This document shows, piece by piece, positions 59,833 through 64,000 of a stretch of DNA of 64,000 bases; within the stretch, counting starts at the first letter, position 1; each line of letters starts with the position of its first letter. A program made the translations under genes and the position numbers. Origin of the DNA: Chelativorans sp. (GTDB taxonomy: Bacteria; Pseudomonadota; Alphaproteobacteria; Rhizobiales; Rhizobiaceae); contig NZ_JAPSLH010000018.1 in assembly GCF_031180965.1 (NCBI RefSeq), positions 20,895 through 84,894 of the forward strand, given 5' to 3'. Under the pieces are notes generated by a model. It was given only the letters and a program-made list of their open reading frames with translations, searched no databases and was not told the DNA's origin.

Positions 59833-60648
59833 ATGGCGGACATTCTGCGCAGGATCGAGGCATACAAGCGCGAGGAGATCGCCGCTGCGAAAGCGGCGCT
59901 GCCCCAGGCCGAGCTTGCGGCGCACATCCGCGACGCCGAGCCGGTCCGCGGCTTTGCCGCCGCCCTTCGCGCCCAGCATGCCGCCGGCCGCTTTGCGCTC
60001 ATCGCCGAAATCAAGAAGGCGAGCCCCTCCAAGGGCATCATCCGTGCCGACTTCGATCCGCCCGCCCTCGCAGCGGCTTACGAACGGGGCGGCGCCGCCT
60101 GCCTTTCCGTGCTCACAGACCGCCCCTCCTTCCAGGGCGCGCCGGAGTTCCTCCGCCAGGCCCGCGCGGCGACGCAGCTTCCCGCCCTGCGCAAGGATTT
60201 CATGTTCGAGCCCTACCAGGTCTTCGAGGCGCGCGCCTGGGGCGCGGACGCGATCCTCATCATCATGGCGAGCGTGACTGACGACGAGGCGAAGGCGCTC
60301 GCCGAGAGCGCCGCCGAACTGGGCATGGATGCGCTTGTCGAGGTCCATGACGAAGCGGAGCTGGAGCGGGCGCTAAAACTCCCCTCGCTTTTGATCGGCA
60401 TCAACAATCGCGATCTGCGCAGCTTTGAGACGAGGCTGGAAACGAGCGAAAGACTGGCCCCGCTGGTGCCGGAGGACCGCATGATCGTCGGCGAAAGCGG
60501 CATCTTCACCCATGCGGACTGCGCGCGGCTTGCCAGAGCGGGCATTTCCACTTTCCTCGTAGGCGAGAGCCTGATGCGCCAGGACGATGTGGAGGCCGCC
60601 ACGCGCAACCTTCTCGGCCTGTCGCCAGGGCTCCGGGCAGCCGGCTGA
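59833..60648 (+). CDS. trpC: Indole-3-glycerol phosphate synthase
   Basis: A 271-residue TIM-barrel enzyme that closes the indole ring. It begins [19 protein letters not shown]; active-site segments are [39 protein letters not shown] and [10 protein letters not shown]. The stop overlaps the moaC start (TGATG), so tryptophan and molybdenum cofactor genes are co-expressed. Confidence 0.97.
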   Translation: MADILRRIEAYKREEIAAAKAALPQAELAAHIRDAEPVRGFAAALRAQHAAGRFALIAEIKKASPSKGIIRADFDPPALAAAYERGGAACLSVLTDRPSFQGAPEFLRQARAATQLPALRKDFMFEPYQVFEARAWGADAILIIMASVTDDEAKALAESAAELGMDALVEVHDEAELERALKLPSLLIGINNRDLRSFETRLETSERLAPLVPEDRMIVGESGIFTHADCARLARAGISTFLVGESLMRQDDVEAATRNLLGLSPGLRAAG

Positions 60649-61166
60649 TGACCGAGGAGGGCAAAACCGGCCTCACCCATCTTGGCGCCGACGGACGGGC
60701 GGAATTGGTGGATGTCGGCGGCAAGAAAGACAGCGTGCGCACGGCCGTCGCCGCGGGCGGCGTCGTGATGGCGCCGGAGACGCTGCAGGCGATCCTCAGC
60801 GGCAATGCCAAGAAAGGCGACGTCATCGCCGTTGCCCGCATTGCCGGCATCATGGCGGCCAAGAGGACGCATGATCTTATTCCGCTCTGCCATCCGCTGG
60901 CGCTCACCAAAGTGACGGTGGAGATCGAACCGGACGAATCGCTGCCCGGGCTCCGGGTGGAAGCCATGGCGCGCGTTACGGGCAAGACAGGCGTGGAGAT
61001 GGAGGCGCTCACCGCCGTTTCCGTCGCCTGCCTCACGATCTATGACATGGCCAAGGCGCTCGACAAGGACATGGTCATCACGCAGATCCGCCTCCTGGAG
61101 AAGACCGGCGGAAAATCCGGACCCTGGCGCGCCGGGAGCGCGGATCATGGCCCTGCTGCCGGTTGA
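60648..61166 (+). CDS. moaC: Cyclic pyranopterin monophosphate synthase
   Basis: A 172-residue enzyme of the first phase of molybdenum cofactor synthesis. Conserved segments are [33 protein letters not shown] and [20 protein letters not shown]. It overlaps trpC by 1 base and moeA by 20 bases. Its product is needed by the Mo-hydroxylases encoded at 8116-13957. Confidence 0.97.
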   Translation: MTEEGKTGLTHLGADGRAELVDVGGKKDSVRTAVAAGGVVMAPETLQAILSGNAKKGDVIAVARIAGIMAAKRTHDLIPLCHPLALTKVTVEIEPDESLPGLRVEAMARVTGKTGVEMEALTAVSVACLTIYDMAKALDKDMVITQIRLLEKTGGKSGPWRAGSADHGPAAG

Positions 61167-62352
61167 CGAGGCGCTGGAGCGCGTCCTTGACGGGCTGCAG
61201 CCGCTCCCGCCCGAGGAACTGCCGCTCGCCGACGCTGCCGGCCGCGTGCTCGTGGGTGCCCTGAAAGCCCGCCGCACGCAGCCGCCTTTCAATGCCTCCG
61301 CCATGGATGGCTACGCCGTCCGCTCCGCGGATATCGCCTCCCCGCCCGCAAGCCTTGCCGTCACCGGCGAATCGGCCGCCGGCCGGCGCTTTCCGGGCGC
61401 CGTCGGGCCGGGCGAGGCGGTGCGCATCTTCACCGGCGCTCCCGTCCCGGACGGCGCGGACACGATCCTCATCCAGGAAAACGCAGTTCCTGTGGACGAG
61501 GGTCGCATCGAGGCTTTGCAAGCCGTCGCGCCTGGCCGGCACATCCGCCGCGCCGGCCTCGACTTTCGCGGCGGCGACGTGGTGCTCCAGGAGGGGCGGC
61601 TGCTCGACCCGGCGGCCCTTTCGCTAGCGGCCGCAGCCGGCCACGCGCGGCTCCCCGTTGTGCGCCGGCCGGTCATTGCCGTGATCGCCACCGGCGACGA
61701 GCTTGTGCCGCCCGATGAGACGCCGGGACCCGACCAGATCGTCGCCTCCAATAATTTCGGCATCGGCGCGCTGGCGCGGATGGACGGGGCCGATGTGCTC
61801 GATCTTGGCATCGTCCCGGACGACCGCGAGGCCATCGCCGGCGCGATTCGCCGGGCGCTCGGCGCCCGCGCCGACATCATCGTCACGCTCGGCGGCGCTT
61901 CGGTCGGGGAGCATGATCTGGTGCGCGAGGTTCTGACCTCCGAGGGCATGGACCTCGCCTTCTGGAAGATCGCCATGCGTCCGGGCAAGCCGCTGATGTT
62001 CGGGCGCTTCGGCGGCGCGCGCGTTCTGGGACTGCCCGGCAACCCGGTCTCCAGCCTCGTCTGCGCGCATCTTTTCCTGCGGCCGCTCATGGCGCGGCTT
62101 TCCGGACGGGTGTTTCGGCCCGACCTGCGCCCGGCTTTTCTCGGCAAGCCGATGAAGGCCAACGACGAAAGGCAGGACTATGTGCGTGCCGTCGTCGTTG
62201 AGGGTTTCGAAGGCCTGCTGGCCACGCCCTTCGACCTGCAGGATTCCTCGATGCTGACGGCGCTTGCGGCGGCCAACGCGCTCATCATCCGCGAGCCGAA
62301 CGCGCCGGCCGCGGAGCCCGGCAGCCCCTGTCGCGTGCTGATGCTTCGCTAA
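61147..62352 (+). CDS. moeA: Molybdopterin molybdenumtransferase
   Basis: A 401-residue enzyme that inserts molybdate into adenylated molybdopterin. Conserved segments are [41 protein letters not shown] and [11 protein letters not shown]. The ATG at 61147 lies inside moaC, and the longer open frame upstream is the moaC shadow. It closes the ppiD-trp-mo run; a repeat-type hairpin follows. Confidence 0.96.
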   Translation: MALLPVDEALERVLDGLQPLPPEELPLADAAGRVLVGALKARRTQPPFNASAMDGYAVRSADIASPPASLAVTGESAAGRRFPGAVGPGEAVRIFTGAPVPDGADTILIQENAVPVDEGRIEALQAVAPGRHIRRAGLDFRGGDVVLQEGRLLDPAALSLAAAAGHARLPVVRRPVIAVIATGDELVPPDETPGPDQIVASNNFGIGALARMDGADVLDLGIVPDDREAIAGAIRRALGARADIIVTLGGASVGEHDLVREVLTSEGMDLAFWKIAMRPGKPLMFGRFGGARVLGLPGNPVSSLVCAHLFLRPLMARLSGRVFRPDLRPAFLGKPMKANDERQDYVRAVVVEGFEGLLATPFDLQDSSMLTALAAANALIIREPNAPAAEPGSPCRVLMLR

Positions 62353-62371
62353 GAGCAGGCGGCCGGCGCAT

Positions 62372-62428
62372 CCTCTCCCCCACGCAGGCGGGGGAGAGGT
62401 GTCGAGGCGAAGCCGAAACGGAGAGGGA
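62372..62428. repeat. Palindromic intergenic repeat of Hyphomicrobiales type; may terminate moeA
   Basis: CCTCTCCCCC and GGGGGAGAGG form a perfect 10-bp stem with an 8-base loop, followed by GTGTCGAGGCGAAGCCG and a GGAGAGGG end. This layout matches short palindromic repeats scattered in many Hyphomicrobiales genomes. It starts 20 bases after moeA. Confidence 0.6.
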
Positions 62429-62659
62429 ACTGCAGAAACCGATCTGCGGCGGCCCTGCTTTGTGGGTCATGAGCGGTCCATCCCGCGATTCGGCCACTCG
62501 CCCGACCCATGCGGGGGATAGCACTGGGCCAGTTCGGCTGCCAGAGGAGGCTCTCAGGGACACAGGCGTCCACGATCCCCGCCAACCAGCACTCCAAGTA
62601 CCCCCGCGGACCACGAGCACCCGGCTAGGATTTGGTAACCATATTTATTTACTGTTGCG

Positions 62660-62674
62660 GAACACAACTGGAAC
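62660..62674. promoter_or_regulatory. SOS box (LexA operator) of lexA
   Basis: GAAC-ACAACTG-GAAC is an exact match to the alphaproteobacterial LexA operator GAAC-N7-GAAC. It lies 49 bases upstream of the lexA ATG. A second, degenerate copy in the other orientation (GTTC-N7-GTTT) is at 62686-62700. Both indicate autorepression. Confidence 0.85.
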
Positions 62675-62722
62675 ATATAGCGTATGTTCTGGGTTTGTTT
62701 TGACCGATTCCGGGTGGTTTCC

Positions 62723-63433
62723 ATGCTAACGCGCAAACAGCACGAGCTGCTGCTTTTCATTCACGGCCGGCTGAAGGAGACGGGCATCCCGCCCTCCTTC
62801 GACGAGATGAAGGAGGCGCTGGATCTCGCCTCCAAATCCGGCATCCACCGGCTGATCACGGCTCTGGAGGAGCGCGGCTTCATCCGCCGACTGCCCAACA
62901 GGGCGCGCGCGCTGGAGGTGCTGCGGCTGCCGGATTCCATCGCGCCGGGCCTCGGCAGCCCGCGAAAATTCTCGCCCAGCGTCATCGAAGGCGGCCAGGG
63001 CCGCGCAGCCCCCGCCTCCCGGCCGGTGGCGAGCAATGACGATGAAGTGGGTGTCGTTTCCATCCCGGTCATGGGACGCATCGCCGCCGGCGTTCCCATC
63101 GAAGCGATCCAGAACCAGACCCATTCCATCGGCGTCCCGCCGGACATGATCTCCGGCGGCGAGCACTATGCGCTGGAGGTGAAGGGCGATTCGATGGTGG
63201 AAGCCGGCATTTTCGACGGCGACACGGTCATCATCCGCCAGACCCAGACGGCCAATCCGGGCGACATCGTAGTCGCCCTGGTCGACGACGAGGAAGCGAC
63301 CTTGAAGCGCTTCCGCCGCAAGGGCGCATCCATCGCGCTCGAAGCGGCCAACCCTGCCTATGAGACGCGCATCTTCGGTCCCGACCGGGTGAAGGTGCAG
63401 GGTCGGCTGGTGGGTTTGATCCGCCGCTATTGA
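62723..63433 (+). CDS. lexA: SOS-response repressor LexA
   Basis: A 236-residue repressor with an N-terminal winged helix (1-70, [20 protein letters not shown]) and a C-terminal S24 peptidase domain. The self-cleavage bond is Ala122-Gly123 (GRIAAGVP), with catalytic Ser157 (GDSMVE) and Lys195 (ATLKRF). It is longer than E. coli LexA (202) by an Alphaproteobacterial linker at about 70-105. The ATG at 62723 is conserved; the upstream open frame runs through the operator. Preceded by SOS boxes, so autoregulated. Confidence 0.97.
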   Translation: MLTRKQHELLLFIHGRLKETGIPPSFDEMKEALDLASKSGIHRLITALEERGFIRRLPNRARALEVLRLPDSIAPGLGSPRKFSPSVIEGGQGRAAPASRPVASNDDEVGVVSIPVMGRIAAGVPIEAIQNQTHSIGVPPDMISGGEHYALEVKGDSMVEAGIFDGDTVIIRQTQTANPGDIVVALVDDEEATLKRFRRKGASIALEAANPAYETRIFGPDRVKVQGRLVGLIRRY

Positions 63434-63490
63434 GCCCGCCGTCCTGCCGGGACAGAGCCGAAGACGAAGGCCCTCGATGCCTTTCAAGAC

Positions 63491-63523
63491 GCGCCCTCCC
63501 CCTTATGGAAGGGTGGGCGTTTT
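63491..63523 (+). terminator. Putative terminator of lexA
   Basis: An imperfect GC stem (CGCCC-T-CCC ... GGG-T-GGGCG) is followed by TTTT about 60 bases after the lexA stop. The stem has one mismatch and a small bulge. Confidence 0.6.
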
Positions 63524-64000
63524 CATCGCCGTCGCACGGATTTCATAACTCTGGCCAGGGTGCCACGCCTCAACGCGTCTAGCCAAACCGCTCCGAATGG
63601 TGTGGATCAAATCGGCCCCGCCGCCCGGATGCGCAAAAATAATCTGCAGGAAAAACAAGCTCCTGCACGATTTCCGCATTTTTTTCGCCCGAGATTTTAT
63701 CCCCACCCCCGGCAGCCCTCTTACAATCCGTCCCATCGCTCTTGCGGGAACCGGATGCGCACCGGGTGTTCGGGAGAGCGGCGGCAACCTCCCCCTCCAG
63801 GGATCGGTACCTGGAGGCATGCTGAGGGCCCGCGACAGGCCGGCGGTGCCGGGGTGCTGGGTGACAGACAGCACTTCGGAAAAACGGATGCTGGGTTCCA
63901 GACAGCATCGCGGAAACCGCGGAGAAGCCGCTAGGGCTTTTCCTTCGGCCCGGCAGAGACCACCCCCTTCATTGGGTGCAGCCGGGACGGAGAAGAAGCC
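63524..64000. other. 477-base gene-free region at the right edge
   Basis: No frame here has a convincing ribosome site, codon pattern or homology. The notable content is a pair of tandem hairpins at 63854-63909, followed by CGCGG-AAA-CCGCG and AAGCC-GCTAG-GGCTT stems. The next gene, if any, starts beyond the window. Confidence 0.6.
63854..63909. repeat. Tandem pair of hairpin repeats with compensatory stem changes
   Basis: Copy 1 is GTGCTG, a 9-base loop and CAGCAC; copy 2 is GATGCTG, a 9-base loop and CAGCATC. The two share the loop pattern GGT..CAGA and the flank GGAAA, spaced 33 bases. A G-C pair in one stem is replaced by an A-T pair in the other, so the hairpins, rather than only the letters, are preserved. 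Confidence 0.55.

Larger units (their letters stand above)
62353..62722. other. 370-base intergenic region between moeA and lexA
   Basis: Apart from the palindromic repeat near its left end and the SOS boxes near its right end, I see no gene. The middle (about 62430-62640) has no convincing frame or structure. The last 80 bases are AT-rich and hold the lexA promoter. Confidence 0.7.

Overview
This is a GC-rich chromosomal window from an alphaproteobacterium, most likely a Hyphomicrobiales member near the Phyllobacteriaceae/Mesorhizobium group. The evidence is the housekeeping order tpiA-secG-pyrG-kdsA-eno-ftsB-pdhABC and ppiD-trpD-trpC-moaC-moeA-lexA, a pyruvate dehydrogenase E1 beta with its own lipoyl domain, an alphaproteobacterial GAAC-N7-GAAC SOS box and an EcfG-type stress promoter. 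I see no insertion sequence, integrase, phage gene, CRISPR array or rRNA. There is one tRNA (Thr, anticodon CGT).

Layout. 1-5184: the end of a Dpp/Opp-type peptide ABC operon, then an MHS-type MFS transporter with a large extra periplasmic domain. 5264-9416: a DUF1993 protein, a prolyl oligopeptidase, and an FAD plus 2Fe-2S pair of a molybdenum hydroxylase with no molybdenum subunit beside it. 9613-13957: tRNA-Thr, then a complete periplasmic Mo-hydroxylase (Mo subunit with Tat signal, 2Fe-2S subunit, triheme cytochrome c). 14113-15851: a divergent SDR/amidohydrolase pair resembling L-fuconate catabolism. 15858-21717: a DrrAB-type exporter and a spermidine/putrescine-type importer (potD-A-H-I). 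21995-26467: a compact cyanophycin operon with synthetase, isoaspartyl peptidase and cyanophycinase, closed by a strong terminator.

26634-33960 is a stress and carbohydrate block: a DUF892 ferritin-like protein behind a near-perfect EcfG promoter, a 47-residue unknown, an erythromycin-esterase homologue, an MBL hydrolase, a phosphoribosyltransferase, a glycosyltransferase and a glycogen-debranching-type hydrolase. 34037-40066 holds a DUF1428 protein, an RsbQ-like hydrolase translationally coupled to a PAS hybrid histidine kinase, a SorC regulator, an unknown gene and an AraC regulator. 40179-44916 is a full sorbitol/glucitol phosphotransferase system with its own HPr-EI fusion and GutM, which is unusual in this group. 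It sits where the rest of the pyruvate dehydrogenase locus (lpd) might be expected.

45090-63433 is mostly core metabolism: pyruvate dehydrogenase, cell division, glycolysis, KDO and CTP synthesis, secretion, tryptophan, molybdenum cofactor and SOS control. The moaC/moeA pair supplies steps of the cofactor that the two Mo-hydroxylase loci would need. The last 0.5 kb has no gene but carries two tandem hairpins with compensatory stem changes.

Most promising for follow-up: the RsbQ-hybrid-kinase module, the cyanophycin operon beside a polyamine importer, the self-contained sorbitol PTS, the MFS protein with an inserted domain, and the EcfG-controlled stress block.
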